DNA of 64,000 bases from Celeribacter halophilus (GCF_900114135.1 NZ_FORY01000008.1:124001-188000), one strand, 5' to 3'. Shown: positions 44,289 to 53,907, counted from the first letter of the stretch. Notes: generated by a model from the letters alone, not told the origin. Numbers and translations are program-made.

Positions 44289-44546
44289 TCAGAACTTGCC
44301 GATTCTCCGGCTCATACGGGCCAGTTTGCGGGCGCGTTTGGCGCTCTCTTTGGCTTGCGAGGACATCTGGGCCTGATCCTGCGTCCGCTTCGCCTGATCT
44401 TTGTCGGAAAGATCCTCGCCGCGCGCAGGTGTGCGCCGTTTGGCCAGCGCAGAGGAGCCCGCATCAATCCCCTTGTTCACCCCTTTGCTCACAAGGGTGC
44501 GGATCACGCGGTTGATGACCATGTTGATCAATCTGTCGAGATTCAT
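44289..44546 (-). CDS. Small basic protein of unknown function
   Basis: The 85-residue protein has an amphipathic N-terminus (MNLDRLINMVINRVIRTLV) followed by a hydrophilic, Lys/Arg/Gln/Ser-rich segment ending ARKLARMSRRIGKF. I do not recognise its family. The N-terminal helix could associate with a membrane and the rest is likely disordered. It follows scpB by about 100 bp on the same strand, the position where many Rhodobacteraceae have tatA. Confidence 0.65.
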   Translation of the reverse strand: MNLDRLINMVINRVIRTLVSKGVNKGIDAGSSALAKRRTPARGEDLSDKDQAKRTQDQAQMSSQAKESAKRARKLARMSRRIGKF

Positions 44547-44647
44547 GTCACTATGCCTCTGCCTGTTGCCCGTATTTCATATCACATTCCCGGAGGCGTG
44601 GCGAAAGGCTTTCGCACACAGGTGCGGCACACATGCGCGTGAAGGTC

Positions 44648-45295
44648 TCAGGACTCGTCCTCGAACAGATCATCCTGTTCCTCGTCCCCGTCCCCAAGAT
44701 CACCATCCCCCGGCATCGGGCGACTGTCCAGAAGGCCCGCAGCGCGCAATTCCTTGACGCCCGGAAGGTCGCGCGCACTCTCAAGACCGAAGTGGTCAAG
44801 GAAGTCCGGCGTCACCACATAGGTCACAGGGCGACCGGGGCTCATTCGGCGGCGGCCAAAGCGAATCCATTCCAGTTCCATCAACTGGTCCAGAGTGCCC
44901 CGCGACACGGAGACGCCACGGATTTCCTCGATCTCGGCGCGGGTGCAAGGCTGGTGATAGGCGATGATCGCCAGAGTTTCGATGGCCGCGCGGCTGAGTT
45001 TGCGCGTCTCCGTGGTTTCCTTTTGCATCAAAAAACCAAGGTCCGGCGCCGTGCGAATGGCCCATGCATCACCGACACGCACCACACGCACCCCGCGCCC
45101 CTCATAGCGTTTTTGCAACAGATCAAGCGCGGCTCTCGGCTCGCAACCATGCGGCATCCGCGCCGCCAGATCAGCCAGCGTCACCGGATCGGCAGAGGCA
45201 AACAGCACCGCTTCGACCATACGTTCCTGCTCGGCCAGAGGCGGGGCCTCGAACAGGCTCTCGACGTGTTCAACCTTTTGGTCAGTTTCAGCCAT
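44648..45295 (-). CDS. scpB: Segregation and condensation protein B
   Basis: ScpB is a winged-helix partner of ScpA and SMC in chromosome condensation. The start at 45295 (215 residues) is preceded by CGGAG and lies 1 bp after the scpA stop. Recognised by RMVEAVLFASADPVTLADLA, LSRAAIETLAIIAYHQPCTRA and EIRGVSVSRGTLDQLME. The acidic tail (GDGDEEQDDLFEDES) is usual. Confidence 0.94.
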   Translation of the reverse strand: MAETDQKVEHVESLFEAPPLAEQERMVEAVLFASADPVTLADLAARMPHGCEPRAALDLLQKRYEGRGVRVVRVGDAWAIRTAPDLGFLMQKETTETRKLSRAAIETLAIIAYHQPCTRAEIEEIRGVSVSRGTLDQLMELEWIRFGRRRMSPGRPVTYVVTPDFLDHFGLESARDLPGVKELRAAGLLDSRPMPGDGDLGDGDEEQDDLFEDES

Positions 45296-45296
45296 G

Positions 45297-46103
45297 CTAA
45301 CTCCGTGATGTTCCGCTCGGACGGGCTTTGATCTGGATGGGGGCGAATGTGCCGCCCTGACGCAATTCGACCTGACCCTGTTTGACCAGTTCCAACGATG
45401 CCGCAAAGGTCGCGGCGGTGGCAGAACGGCGTTTTTTCGGGTCCAGTTCCCAGCCTTCCGGCAGGTAAGACGACAGATCGGCCCAGTCCAGCGCGTAAGG
45501 GATCATCCCCCGCATCCGCTCCAGCGCCTGTTCCATCGACAGGATCGCCTCGCGGTCCATGACAAAGGGGCGGAATTCGTCCTTTGTGCGCACGCGGGCA
45601 TAGGCCTGCATCAGGTCCAAAAGCGTCGCGCGATAGGTGACGTTGCGCTTGCGCTGCACCTCTTCGGGAATGCCACGCGGGAAAAAGTCGCGGCCTTTCT
45701 GGTCGCGCGCCATGAGCTTGGCGGCAGCGTCGCGCATGGCTTCCAGACGTTGCAACTGAAAGGCCAGATGCGCGGCCAGTTCCTCGCCGGAGGGGCCTCC
45801 GTCGCTCGGATCAGGCGGCAACAGTAGGCGCGATTTCAGAAAGGCCAGCCAGGCGGCCATCACCAGATAATCAGCGGCCAGTTCGATCCTGAGCTCTTTC
45901 GCCCGCTCCACAAAGACCAGATATTGCTGCGCCAGATGCAGGATCGAGATTTTCAGCAAATCGACCTTTTGCGTGCGCGACAGTTGCAGCAAAAGATCCA
46001 ACGGCCCTTCGAACCCGTCGACATCCACAATCAGAGCTTCGGCGGCGAGGCGTTCCTCGACACTTAATACATCGCTGATCTCGAATTGATCGGAGTCGGC
46101 CAT
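45297..46103 (-). CDS. scpA: Segregation and condensation protein A (kleisin)
   Basis: ScpA bridges the SMC heads. The 268-residue protein carries the N-terminal kleisin signature VDGFEGPLDLLLQLSRTQKV and DLLKISILHLAQQYLVF, and AADYLVMAAWLAFLKSRLLL. The C-terminal winged helix (RSATAATFAASLELVKQGQV) contacts SMC. It is linked to scpB by a 1-bp gap and follows nagZ. Confidence 0.95.
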   Translation of the reverse strand: MADSDQFEISDVLSVEERLAAEALIVDVDGFEGPLDLLLQLSRTQKVDLLKISILHLAQQYLVFVERAKELRIELAADYLVMAAWLAFLKSRLLLPPDPSDGGPSGEELAAHLAFQLQRLEAMRDAAAKLMARDQKGRDFFPRGIPEEVQRKRNVTYRATLLDLMQAYARVRTKDEFRPFVMDREAILSMEQALERMRGMIPYALDWADLSSYLPEGWELDPKKRRSATAATFAASLELVKQGQVELRQGGTFAPIQIKARPSGTSRS

Positions 46104-46138
46104 TGGTTGCCTTTACGGGTTGTGCCCAGAAATTACGT

Positions 46139-47110
46139 TCAGGAAAACTCATCCGCCAGAGCGGTGATGTCAATGGGCTGATAGCTCGGGCGCGTATGGG
46201 CGGCATGATCCGCGCGGCTCTGCGCCTTCTCAGACATCACCCCCAGATGCGCGAGTTGCTCCATCTCGGCCAGATCGCCATTGCAATGCAAAACCATATC
46301 ACACCCTGCCGCAAGTGCTGACTGAGCACGTTCCAGAACCGTGCCGTCAAGCGCACCCATCGAAATGTCGTCGGTCATCAAAAGCCCGTCAAAGCCGATC
46401 TCGTCGCGGATCAGGTCAATCACCTTCGGGCTTTGTGTGGCGGGCCGGTGCGGGTCGATGGCGTCCAGAATGATATGTGCGCTCATCCCCATGGACAGAT
46501 CGCTCAGAGCCTCGAACGGTGCGAAATCCTCCGCCAGTTCCGCCCGAGTTGCATACACATGGGGCAGTCCCTTGTGGCTATCCACCGTGCCGCGACCGTG
46601 TCCGGGCAGGTGTTTCATCACAGGGGCCACGCCACCTGCGGCCATGCCCTCGACCAAGGCGCGGCCCATACGGGCAACCATGCCGTGATCTTCGGAGAAA
46701 CAACGGTTCTTCAGGAAGGGGTGCGTCTCTTCGCGGGCCACATCCAGTCCCGGTGCGCAGTTCACGTCGATGCCCACGCGATGCAGGTCTTCGGCCAACA
46801 ACCGTCCCCTGATCCACAGAGCGCGGTCAGGGTCTCTTGCCTGTTGCACCTGATCCAACGGGGGCAGAAACTCCCGCCAATGGGGCGCACGCATCCGCTG
46901 GACACGGCCCCCCTCCTGATCCATCAGCACAGGCGCATCGCGGCCCACGGCCTCGCGCAGCGCATTTGTGAGGCTGCGGAGTTGTTCAGGCGTGTCTACA
47001 TTGCGGGCAAAGAGGATAAAGCCCCAAGGCTGCGCCTCACGGAAAAACGCCGCCTCACGAGGAGACAGCGTTACGCCTTCGCAGCCGAAGATAAAGGCAC
47101 CCTGCCCCAT
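46139..47110 (-). CDS. nagZ: Beta-N-acetylhexosaminidase NagZ
   Basis: NagZ removes GlcNAc from anhydro-muropeptides in cytosolic peptidoglycan recycling. The 323-residue glycoside hydrolase family 3 protein has the signature KHLPGHGRGTVDSH and the catalytic Asp in LLMTDDISMGAL, with MDQEGGRVQRMR earlier. No signal peptide is present, as expected. It starts 4 bp after the SPOR-domain gene, so peptidoglycan-related genes are co-transcribed. Confidence 0.95.
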   Translation of the reverse strand: MGQGAFIFGCEGVTLSPREAAFFREAQPWGFILFARNVDTPEQLRSLTNALREAVGRDAPVLMDQEGGRVQRMRAPHWREFLPPLDQVQQARDPDRALWIRGRLLAEDLHRVGIDVNCAPGLDVAREETHPFLKNRCFSEDHGMVARMGRALVEGMAAGGVAPVMKHLPGHGRGTVDSHKGLPHVYATRAELAEDFAPFEALSDLSMGMSAHIILDAIDPHRPATQSPKVIDLIRDEIGFDGLLMTDDISMGALDGTVLERAQSALAAGCDMVLHCNGDLAEMEQLAHLGVMSEKAQSRADHAAHTRPSYQPIDITALADEFS

Positions 47111-47113
47111 GTC

Positions 47114-48316
47114 TTAACGCTTGATCGTCGGCACACAGGCCGCGTTCATCGCGGTCAGCGCCGCACAGAAACGGTTCGCATCAGAGGCATCGGCAAAGCC
47201 GTAGGCACGCAGACGGTAGAAGGTCTTGCCGCCACTTTCGGCCTGTTCCACCACACGGGTCTTGCCCTCCATGAGGTCTTCAAAACGACCGCTCAACCGC
47301 TCCCATTCGCCGCGCGCGATATCTTCGGATTGAAACGCCCCGAATTGCACAAGGCTTGCGCCATCCGGCACCTCGTTCGGGCTGATTTCATTGACCGCAC
47401 CGACAGCAGCCAGAATGTCACCGGCAACACCGTCAAGGCTGGCGGAATCCGTCCGTGTCGCCAGAGAAGCAAGTTTGACAGGGCGCGGTTTCGGGATCGG
47501 GGAGGTCATCACATTTGCCCCGTCGAGCGTGTCGGGCACATTGGCCGCGACCTCTTCGACCGCCTCCAGTTCAAGCGGGTCTTCGGCCACCGCGACCTGC
47601 TCCAACGTGTCCGGCGCGGGTTCAACGGCAAAGGCATCCGATGCTGGCTCATAGGAGGAGAGCACAGGCTGCAGCGCCGACACCGGCTGATCCTCGTCGG
47701 TCAGCGACGGGGCCGCAGGGGCCAGAACATAGCGATCCGCAGGCGCAGCCGCGGAGCCATCGGCCGTGACAGAGTTGACAGCCAACCCCTGATGCATGGC
47801 AAGCTGCCCGCCGGGATCTTCCGGCAGGAGCCGTGCCGATCCTTCGAGTGCGCGGATCACCGGCACACCGGTCACATCGCGCACCATGAGCTTGTAGCCC
47901 CAAACGGCCAGACCTAGGATCAGCACCAGCGAGATCACCGCTCCGCCCAGTTGTGCGGGCCCGAGTTGGGGGCGTGTAGCACCTTCCATCTCCGGAATAT
48001 CCTGCGTGTCGTAGACATAGGCCGGAGCCGCCTGATAGCCCGCTTGCGGAGCCTGCGTTTCATGACCCATAGCCGCGCCGGCCTGCGGGGCAGACTGTGG
48101 CGAAAAGTGCACATTTTCCTTGGAAAACAAACGGTCCGCATCCGGTGCGCCCGCCATATTCGGATGGCTTTGTGCCTCATAATCCGACGTGCGCGTCACC
48201 TGTGGCTCCGCGCGTTGCCAATAATGTTCACGAGAAGTGGTGCCACGATCCTGCGCTGGCGCATAGCCTTGACCGGGGCCGTTAAAAACGTCCTGCATCC
48301 TCTTTGCCTCATACAT
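47114..48316 (-). CDS. SPOR-domain membrane protein
   Basis: SPOR domains bind denuded glycan strands and bring proteins to the division site. The 400-residue protein has a disordered cytoplasmic N-terminus (Gln/Tyr/Ala-rich, about 125 residues), one membrane segment (AVISLVLILGLAVWGYKLMV), an acidic Pro/Val-rich periplasmic linker of about 150 residues, and a C-terminal SPOR domain (about 320-400: ASLVQFGAFQSEDIARGEWE, KTFYRLRAYGFADASDANRF). It lies between argS and nagZ, a conserved alphaproteobacterial order. The start is uncertain between two nearby ATGs. Confidence 0.87.
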   Translation of the reverse strand: MYEAKRMQDVFNGPGQGYAPAQDRGTTSREHYWQRAEPQVTRTSDYEAQSHPNMAGAPDADRLFSKENVHFSPQSAPQAGAAMGHETQAPQAGYQAAPAYVYDTQDIPEMEGATRPQLGPAQLGGAVISLVLILGLAVWGYKLMVRDVTGVPVIRALEGSARLLPEDPGGQLAMHQGLAVNSVTADGSAAAPADRYVLAPAAPSLTDEDQPVSALQPVLSSYEPASDAFAVEPAPDTLEQVAVAEDPLELEAVEEVAANVPDTLDGANVMTSPIPKPRPVKLASLATRTDSASLDGVAGDILAAVGAVNEISPNEVPDGASLVQFGAFQSEDIARGEWERLSGRFEDLMEGKTRVVEQAESGGKTFYRLRAYGFADASDANRFCAALTAMNAACVPTIKR

Positions 48317-48439
48317 TTCCCGCTTTGTTTTCTGCGGGTTATCATCTGCTCTTGAGAGGCCGCTTGAAGGTCTTCGCCCTCGTTTTGATATGCGGCCCCT
48401 CCCGGGGTTCCGGTCAGTTCTGGTCGATACGTTTGAAAC

Positions 48440-50158
48440 TCAACGCATTTCCTCAGCCGGAGTTACCCCAAGGATAGCAAGTCCGGCAGAAATCACAACG
48501 GCCACGGCACGCGGTAGGGCAATTTTTGCCGCCGACAGTTCCGCATCGTCTTGCAAGAAGCGCAGCGCCTCGTTCTCATTGCCCTTGTTCCACAGCGCAT
48601 GGAAGTCGGAAGCCAGATCATAGAGATAGAAGGCGATCCGGTGCGGCTCGTGGCCTTTCGCGGCGATTTCCACCTGACGCGGGAAGTCGGCCAGCTTGCG
48701 CGCAACGGCAATCTCCGCGGAGTCGTCAAAGCGCGGCGTATCGGAGAGCGTAATCCCCTGCGCCTCGGCCTTGCGCAGCACGGAACAGATCCGCGCATGG
48801 GCATATTGCACATAGAACACAGGGTTGTCTTTCGACTGCTCCAGAACCTTGTCGAAATCGAAATCCAGCGAGGCGTCGTTCTTGCGCGTCAGCATGATGA
48901 AGCGCGTCACATCCTTGCCCGCCTGCTCGACCACATCGCGCAGGGTCACAAAGGTGCCCGCCCGTTTCGACATTTTGAACGGCGCGCCGTTTTTGAAGAG
49001 CTTCACCAACTGGATCAGCTTGATATCGCAATCGACCTTGCCATCCGACAGGGCAGACACGGCCGCTTTCATCCGTTTGACATAGCCGCCATGGTCGGCA
49101 CCGAAGACGTCGATGATCACGTCATAGCCGCGTTTCACCTTGTCATAGTGATAGGCAATATCCGGCGCGAAATAGGTCCATGCCCCGTCGGATTTCTGGA
49201 TCGGGCGGTCCACGTCATCCCCGTGGGCGGTGGATTTGAACAGCGTCTGCTCACGCGGCTCCCAGTCCTCCGGCATTTTGCCTTTCGGCGGCTCCAGAAC
49301 GCCGCGATAGATCAGACCTTTTTCGTCCAGTTCCTTGATCGCGGTTTCAATCAGCCCAGTATTGTAGAGCGATTTTTCGGAGAAGAACCGGTCCATCTCG
49401 ACGCCCAGCATCTTCAGGTCGTCACGGATCATCGCCATCATCGCATCGGTGGCAAAGACACGTACATCGGCCAGCCATTCTTCCTCCGGCTTGTCCAGAA
49501 GACTGTCGCCGTATTTCTCCTTGAGCGCCTCGCCCACTGGCACAAGGTAGTCACCGGGGTAAAGCCCTTCTGCAATCTCGGGGCTCAGCCCGTGGGCCTC
49601 GCGGTAGCGTTCAAACACCGAACGCGCCAGCACATCGACCTGAGCGCCGCCATCGTTGATGTAATACTCGCGGGTCACGTCATAGCCCGCAAAATCCAGC
49701 AGCGAGGCCAGAGCATCCCCGAACACCGCGCCGCGCGTGTGGCCCACATGCATCGGACCGGTCGGGTTGGCGGAGACATATTCGACATTGACCTTTTTCT
49801 GCGCCCCCAAGGTCGAGCGTCCGAAACCCTCGGTGGTCAGCACAGTCTCCACAAGACCGGACCAGACCGCCTCGGACAGACGCAGGTTGATGAAACCGGG
49901 ACCGGCCACATCAACCGTCTCGATCCGCGCATCAGCGGCAAGTTTCTCGGACAGTTTCTCGGCAATGTCGCGCGGCTTCATCTTGGCAGGCTTGGCCAGA
50001 ACCATCGCCGCATTGGTCGCCATATCGCCATGCAAAGGATCACGCGGCGGCTCCACCGCAACATTGGAAAATTCCAATCCTTCGGGCAAAACACCCTCGG
50101 CGCTCATCGCATTAAGGCTGTCGATCACAAGGCTACGGATATCGGCGAACAGGTTCAT
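48440..50158 (-). CDS. argS: Arginyl-tRNA synthetase
   Basis: Class I synthetase that charges tRNA-Arg. The 572-residue protein has the HIGH-type motif in [15 protein letters not shown], the KMSKRAG motif, the N-terminal ArgS domain ([20 protein letters not shown]) and the C-terminal anticodon-binding helical domain ([18 protein letters not shown]). Length and order match the family. Confidence 0.98.
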   Translation of the reverse strand: MNLFADIRSLVIDSLNAMSAEGVLPEGLEFSNVAVEPPRDPLHGDMATNAAMVLAKPAKMKPRDIAEKLSEKLAADARIETVDVAGPGFINLRLSEAVWSGLVETVLTTEGFGRSTLGAQKKVNVEYVSANPTGPMHVGHTRGAVFGDALASLLDFAGYDVTREYYINDGGAQVDVLARSVFERYREAHGLSPEIAEGLYPGDYLVPVGEALKEKYGDSLLDKPEEEWLADVRVFATDAMMAMIRDDLKMLGVEMDRFFSEKSLYNTGLIETAIKELDEKGLIYRGVLEPPKGKMPEDWEPREQTLFKSTAHGDDVDRPIQKSDGAWTYFAPDIAYHYDKVKRGYDVIIDVFGADHGGYVKRMKAAVSALSDGKVDCDIKLIQLVKLFKNGAPFKMSKRAGTFVTLRDVVEQAGKDVTRFIMLTRKNDASLDFDFDKVLEQSKDNPVFYVQYAHARICSVLRKAEAQGITLSDTPRFDDSAEIAVARKLADFPRQVEIAAKGHEPHRIAFYLYDLASDFHALWNKGNENEALRFLQDDAELSAAKIALPRAVAVVISAGLAILGVTPAEEMR

Positions 50159-50223
50159 GATGTCTCTCTTTGTCAGTCCTGCGCGGGTTTACCACGCAGG
50201 TGCGCCACGTCAACGGGGCTTGC

Positions 50224-52167
50224 TCATTCAACACGTTTGGAGGTTTGATCTTCCGGCGGCACAAGCGCCACGAGTTTCACACCGGGGCTCATCCGCCCGC
50301 GTGCGGTATTCACCCGCAGTTCCGTGCGGCGGCGTTTGAGGGCCTCGCGTGCACTTTCGCGCTGGTCTTCGGGCAGATCCTTGATCAGAGCCTCCGCACG
50401 CGCCGGAAACAAAAGCTCGGCATCTTCGGGCAGAAAGCGCTTGAACACCCCGTCCGCACTCATCCGCCCCAAAAGCATGGCGTTGGGCCGGTCCTCTTTC
50501 CACTGGTCAAAGCCGTAATCCTCGGACAGTTGCGTGACGGAGAGCTTCCAGCCCTGACGCATCAACTCGTCCAACTCGCCATAGGTCTTGCCCGCCCCGA
50601 AAGGACGCCCGCCCAGTTGCGTCGGCAGCGCATGACGCGCGCGTTCGCCTTTGACACGGGCCAGTTGCCAGACCTGATCGCGCCCGAATTCCGAGCCAAA
50701 ATCTGTCGCCACCAGCGTGTTATAGGCATCATTTTCCGTGGCCGCGATGAGCGTGGCATAGGACAGAACTTCAAGACTGTCTTCCGCAGCCTCGCCCAGA
50801 ATATCTCCGTAAAACACCGGCAGCCCCGCCGCGCGCGGACGCACCAAACGCGCGTGGTTCGGATCAGCGATCAACACCGGAACCTCCTCGCGCTTGAGCG
50901 CTTGGGCCAAAGCCGTGGTGAACCGTGATCCACCAAGGATCAGCACCCCCGGCTTGCCCTTGGACGCAAGCCCCAAGCGCCGCGCGAGAGGCGCCAGCGT
51001 GAATCCATGCAACACCACCGTCGTCAGCACCAGCACAAAGGCCAGAGGCCCCACAACCGCGCCATCGCTCACCCCGTTGGCAGCGAGCCGTTCGCCAAAA
51101 AGCCCCGCCACAGCCACAAGCACCACACCGCGCGGCCCCGTCAGTGCGATAAGCAGCTTCTCGTTGCGTGGCAGTCCGGTCCCGATGAGCGAGACCAAAA
51201 CGGTCACAGGACGCGCCACGAGGATCACCAAGGCCACAAAAAGCCCCGCCCGCCATGTCAGCTGTCCCAAGGAGGCGAAATCCATCGAGGCGGCCAAAAG
51301 GATGAACACGCCCGAAACCAGAAGCACCGTCGCATGTTCCTTGAACCGGCGCAGCTCTTCGAAAGACGGCAGATCGGCATTGGCGATGATCAGCCCCATC
51401 ACCGTCACCGCCAAAAGCCCGCTTTCATGCAGCATCATATTCGGGAAAGCAAAGGTCACTAGAAGCGTGGCAAACAGCACCGGCACTTTCATATATTCCG
51501 GCACATAGGCGCGGCGGAACGTGTAGGAAATCGCCGCTCCCGCCGCGATGCCCACGGCCATGGCAATGGCGATCCCGACACCCAGTTGCAGCAATGCATC
51601 CGGCAAGCTCTCCGCCTCGCGCCCCACAAGCACAAATTCAAAGGCCAGCACCGCCGCCAAAGCTCCCACGGGATCGTTGACGATAGCCTCCCATTGCAAC
51701 AGGTTTGCGGGCCGTTTTTGCAGCTTGGCCTGCCGTAGCAACGGCGCAATCACGGTCGGGCCAGTGACGACCATAATGCCGCCAAACACCGTCGCGGCCT
51801 CCCAGCCCAGCCCTGCGCCCCAATGCAGCGCCGATGTAGAGAGAAACCAGCCCAAAGGCGCGCCGATCAGAACCAGACGTGTCACACCTTTGCGCGCATC
51901 ACCCAGCTTGTGCAGATCAAGGGTCAACCCGCCCTCAAACAGGATCACCGCCACCGCGAGAGAAATCAGCGGCTGCACCAGATCGCCAATATCGCGCTGC
52001 GGATCGAGCAGCCCTAATGCGGGGCCGACGATGAGACCGGCGGCCAGCATCAGCACAATCGCGGGCAGTTTCAGCCGCCACGCGAGCCATTGCGATCCGA
52101 CACCAAGTGCGCCCACAAGAGCAAAGGCTTCCACCGGACCCAAGCCCGTCAACTGTTCTGTCGCCAT
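50224..52167 (-). CDS. CPA-type sodium/proton antiporter with a cytoplasmic nucleotide-binding-like domain
   Basis: The first 390 residues form about 12 membrane segments of the NhaP/CPA1 type with conserved VLMLAAGLIVGPALGLL, ILFEGGLTLDL and the NDPVGALAAVLAFE motif, whose Asn-Asp pair binds the ion. The cytoplasmic part begins with an RCK/TrkA-N-like Rossmann unit (GVLILGGSRFTTALAQALKR, then VLIADPNHARLV and TLIAATENDAYNTL) and ends with a charged tail. Total 647 residues. It lies between dgt and argS on the same strand. The true cation cannot be read from the sequence. Confidence 0.88.
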   Translation of the reverse strand: MATEQLTGLGPVEAFALVGALGVGSQWLAWRLKLPAIVLMLAAGLIVGPALGLLDPQRDIGDLVQPLISLAVAVILFEGGLTLDLHKLGDARKGVTRLVLIGAPLGWFLSTSALHWGAGLGWEAATVFGGIMVVTGPTVIAPLLRQAKLQKRPANLLQWEAIVNDPVGALAAVLAFEFVLVGREAESLPDALLQLGVGIAIAMAVGIAAGAAISYTFRRAYVPEYMKVPVLFATLLVTFAFPNMMLHESGLLAVTVMGLIIANADLPSFEELRRFKEHATVLLVSGVFILLAASMDFASLGQLTWRAGLFVALVILVARPVTVLVSLIGTGLPRNEKLLIALTGPRGVVLVAVAGLFGERLAANGVSDGAVVGPLAFVLVLTTVVLHGFTLAPLARRLGLASKGKPGVLILGGSRFTTALAQALKREEVPVLIADPNHARLVRPRAAGLPVFYGDILGEAAEDSLEVLSYATLIAATENDAYNTLVATDFGSEFGRDQVWQLARVKGERARHALPTQLGGRPFGAGKTYGELDELMRQGWKLSVTQLSEDYGFDQWKEDRPNAMLLGRMSADGVFKRFLPEDAELLFPARAEALIKDLPEDQRESAREALKRRRTELRVNTARGRMSPGVKLVALVPPEDQTSKRVE

Positions 52168-52223
52168 ATCCCGCTCCCCCGCAGATCCTGCGGTTTCCTT
52201 TGTGCCTCAAATACTCAAACGCA

Positions 52224-53396
52224 TCAGGCGCAAAGTCGTTCATATTCCTGAATGGCGAAACGGTCGGTCATCCCGGCGACATAATCAAGCACGATCCGCG
52301 CCAGTTCCGTCTCCGACTGCGCGTTTTCCACCTCATGACGCCATTCTTCGGGCAAAAGCTCCGGCTTTTCCATGAACAACGGAAAGAGCGTGTTGACCAT
52401 ATGGGTCACGCGCTGGCGCTCCCGCACCACGGACGGCGCGCGATACATGCGGGTGAACAGAAAGGACTTGATCGCCTTGAGGTTCTGGAAGAACGGTTTG
52501 GAAAACCGGATGATCGTCCGGTCCATGTCGCGAATGTCCTGCGCGGTTTCCGGCTTGGCCGCTTCCAGACGGTTGGTGGCAATGGTCAGCACATCCTCGA
52601 CCATATAGCCGAAAATCCGGCGTAGCGCCTCATGGTCGCGCCGGTTGCGCTCAAGCCCCGGATAGAGGCGGTCCACCTCCTCATAGGCCGGTCCCGTAAG
52701 CGGCAGTTCCATCAAATCCTCGGCGGTGAACAGCCCTGCGCGCAGCCCGTCATGCAGGTCGTGGTGGTTATAGGCCACGTCATCGGCAATCGCCGCCACC
52801 TGCGCCTCGGCGGATGCGAATGTGTGCAACTCAAGGTCGAACAGGTCGTTCACCTCCTTGAGCGCATAGGGCAGAGGCGCGTCTTCGGGATGTTTCTTTT
52901 TATCCGCATAGGGCCCGACAATCGGCCCGTTGTGTTTGGCAATGCCCTCAAGGCTCTCCCATGTCAGGTTCAGCCCGTCGAAGGTCGCGTAATGCTTTTC
53001 CAGCTTGGTGACGATCCGAAGCGCCTGCGCATTGTGGTCAAACCCGCCATAGGGCGCCATCAACAGTTCGAGCGCATCCTCGCCCGTATGTCCGAAAGGC
53101 GAATGTCCCAGATCATGCGCAAGGGCGACCGCTTCGGCCAGCCCCTCGTTCAGCCCCAAAGCGCCCGCCATGGTCCGCGCCACCTGCGCCACCTCGATCG
53201 AGTGGGTCAGCCGCGTGCGGTAGTAATCGCCCTCATGTTCGACAAAGACCTGCGTCTTGTGTTTCAGCCGTCGGAAGGCCGACGAGTGAATGATCCGGTC
53301 GCGGTCACGCTGGAACGGGGAGCGGAACGTTGACAGTTCCTCGGGGTAGAGCCGCCCGCGGGTGTCGTTGGGCTGGCTTGCATAAGGTTTCATCAT
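52224..53396 (-). CDS. dgt: dGTP triphosphohydrolase (HD domain)
   Basis: Dgt hydrolyses dGTP and often other dNTPs to the nucleoside and triphosphate, controlling dNTP pools. The 390-residue protein has RDRDRIIHSSAFRRLKHKTQ, RLTHSIEVAQVARTMAGALG and the HD motif HDLGHSPFGHTGED. The C-terminal part (KLIRF-like SKPFFQNLKAIKSFLFTRMY) is typical of the shorter, alphaproteobacterial type. It is divergent from the erpA-type gene with overlapping promoters. Confidence 0.95.
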   Translation of the reverse strand: MMKPYASQPNDTRGRLYPEELSTFRSPFQRDRDRIIHSSAFRRLKHKTQVFVEHEGDYYRTRLTHSIEVAQVARTMAGALGLNEGLAEAVALAHDLGHSPFGHTGEDALELLMAPYGGFDHNAQALRIVTKLEKHYATFDGLNLTWESLEGIAKHNGPIVGPYADKKKHPEDAPLPYALKEVNDLFDLELHTFASAEAQVAAIADDVAYNHHDLHDGLRAGLFTAEDLMELPLTGPAYEEVDRLYPGLERNRRDHEALRRIFGYMVEDVLTIATNRLEAAKPETAQDIRDMDRTIIRFSKPFFQNLKAIKSFLFTRMYRAPSVVRERQRVTHMVNTLFPLFMEKPELLPEEWRHEVENAQSETELARIVLDYVAGMTDRFAIQEYERLCA

Positions 53397-53429
53397 CTGC
53401 CTGTTTCAGAGGTATCTTCACCCCTGTCC

Positions 53430-53458
53430 TTGTCGCCTGTGTTTTCCACAACTATATT
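53430..53458 (+). promoter_or_regulatory. Promoter of the ErpA-type gene
   Basis: TTGTCG (53430-53435), a 17-bp spacer and TATATT (53453-53458). It overlaps the opposing dgt promoter; the -10 regions share four bases. Confidence 0.6.
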
Positions 53459-53465
53459 GTGCACA
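53442..53465 (+). promoter_or_regulatory. Two DnaA-box-like 9-mers inside the dgt/erpA promoter region
   Basis: TTTTCCACA (53442-53450) fits the TTWTNCACA DnaA consensus exactly and TTGTGCACA (53457-53465) differs at one position; both face the same way and are 15 bp apart across the shared -10. Confidence 0.4.
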
Positions 53466-53479
53466 GCATCCGGCGACAA
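53451..53479 (-). promoter_or_regulatory. Promoter of dgt
   Basis: On the minus strand TTGTCG (53479-53474), a 17-bp spacer and TATAGT (53456-53451), the mirror image of the ErpA-gene promoter. Confidence 0.55.
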
Positions 53480-53545
53480 ACAGATGACGCCGCTTTTTCG
53501 CATTAATCTGCTGTTTTTTCAGCCTGAACACCCGGGATCGACATC

Positions 53546-53878
53546 ATGGCTCTTACTCTGCCCCCGAAAGTGACCCCTCGTGCCTATGCACGTCTGGCCG
53601 AAATCAACGCCGCAACCGGCGAGGACAAGGCGCTGCGCGTCGCTGTCGAAGGCGGCGGATGTTCGGGATTTCAATATGACATCACCCTCGACACCCCCGC
53701 CGAAGACGATGTGGTGCTCTCCGGTGACGGCGGCACAGTGGTGATTGATCCGGTCTCCCTGCCCTTTCTGGAGAACGCCACCATCGACTTCACCGAAGAA
53801 CTGATCGGCGCGCGTTTCGTGATCGACAACCCGAATGCAAGCTCCTCTTGCGGCTGCGGCGTGTCCTTTTCGATGTGA
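53546..53878 (+). CDS. erpA: A-type iron-sulfur carrier protein (ErpA/IscA family)
   Basis: These proteins hand [4Fe-4S] clusters to target enzymes. The 110-residue protein has the three conserved Cys: one in EGGGCSGFQYDI and two in the C-terminal SSCGCGVSFS. The spacing (Cys-about 64-Cys-Gly-Cys) is right. No isc or suf operon is nearby, which favours the stand-alone ErpA role over IscA/SufA. Divergent from dgt. Confidence 0.9.
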   Translation: MALTLPPKVTPRAYARLAEINAATGEDKALRVAVEGGGCSGFQYDITLDTPAEDDVVLSGDGGTVVIDPVSLPFLENATIDFTEELIGARFVIDNPNASSSCGCGVSFSM

Positions 53879-53907
53879 GATGCAGCCCATTCGGGACGTG
53901 GTTTTGA

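Noticed and set aside
48551-50248. A 565-codon open frame on the plus strand
   Set aside because: Antisense to argS; no ribosome site and no domain.
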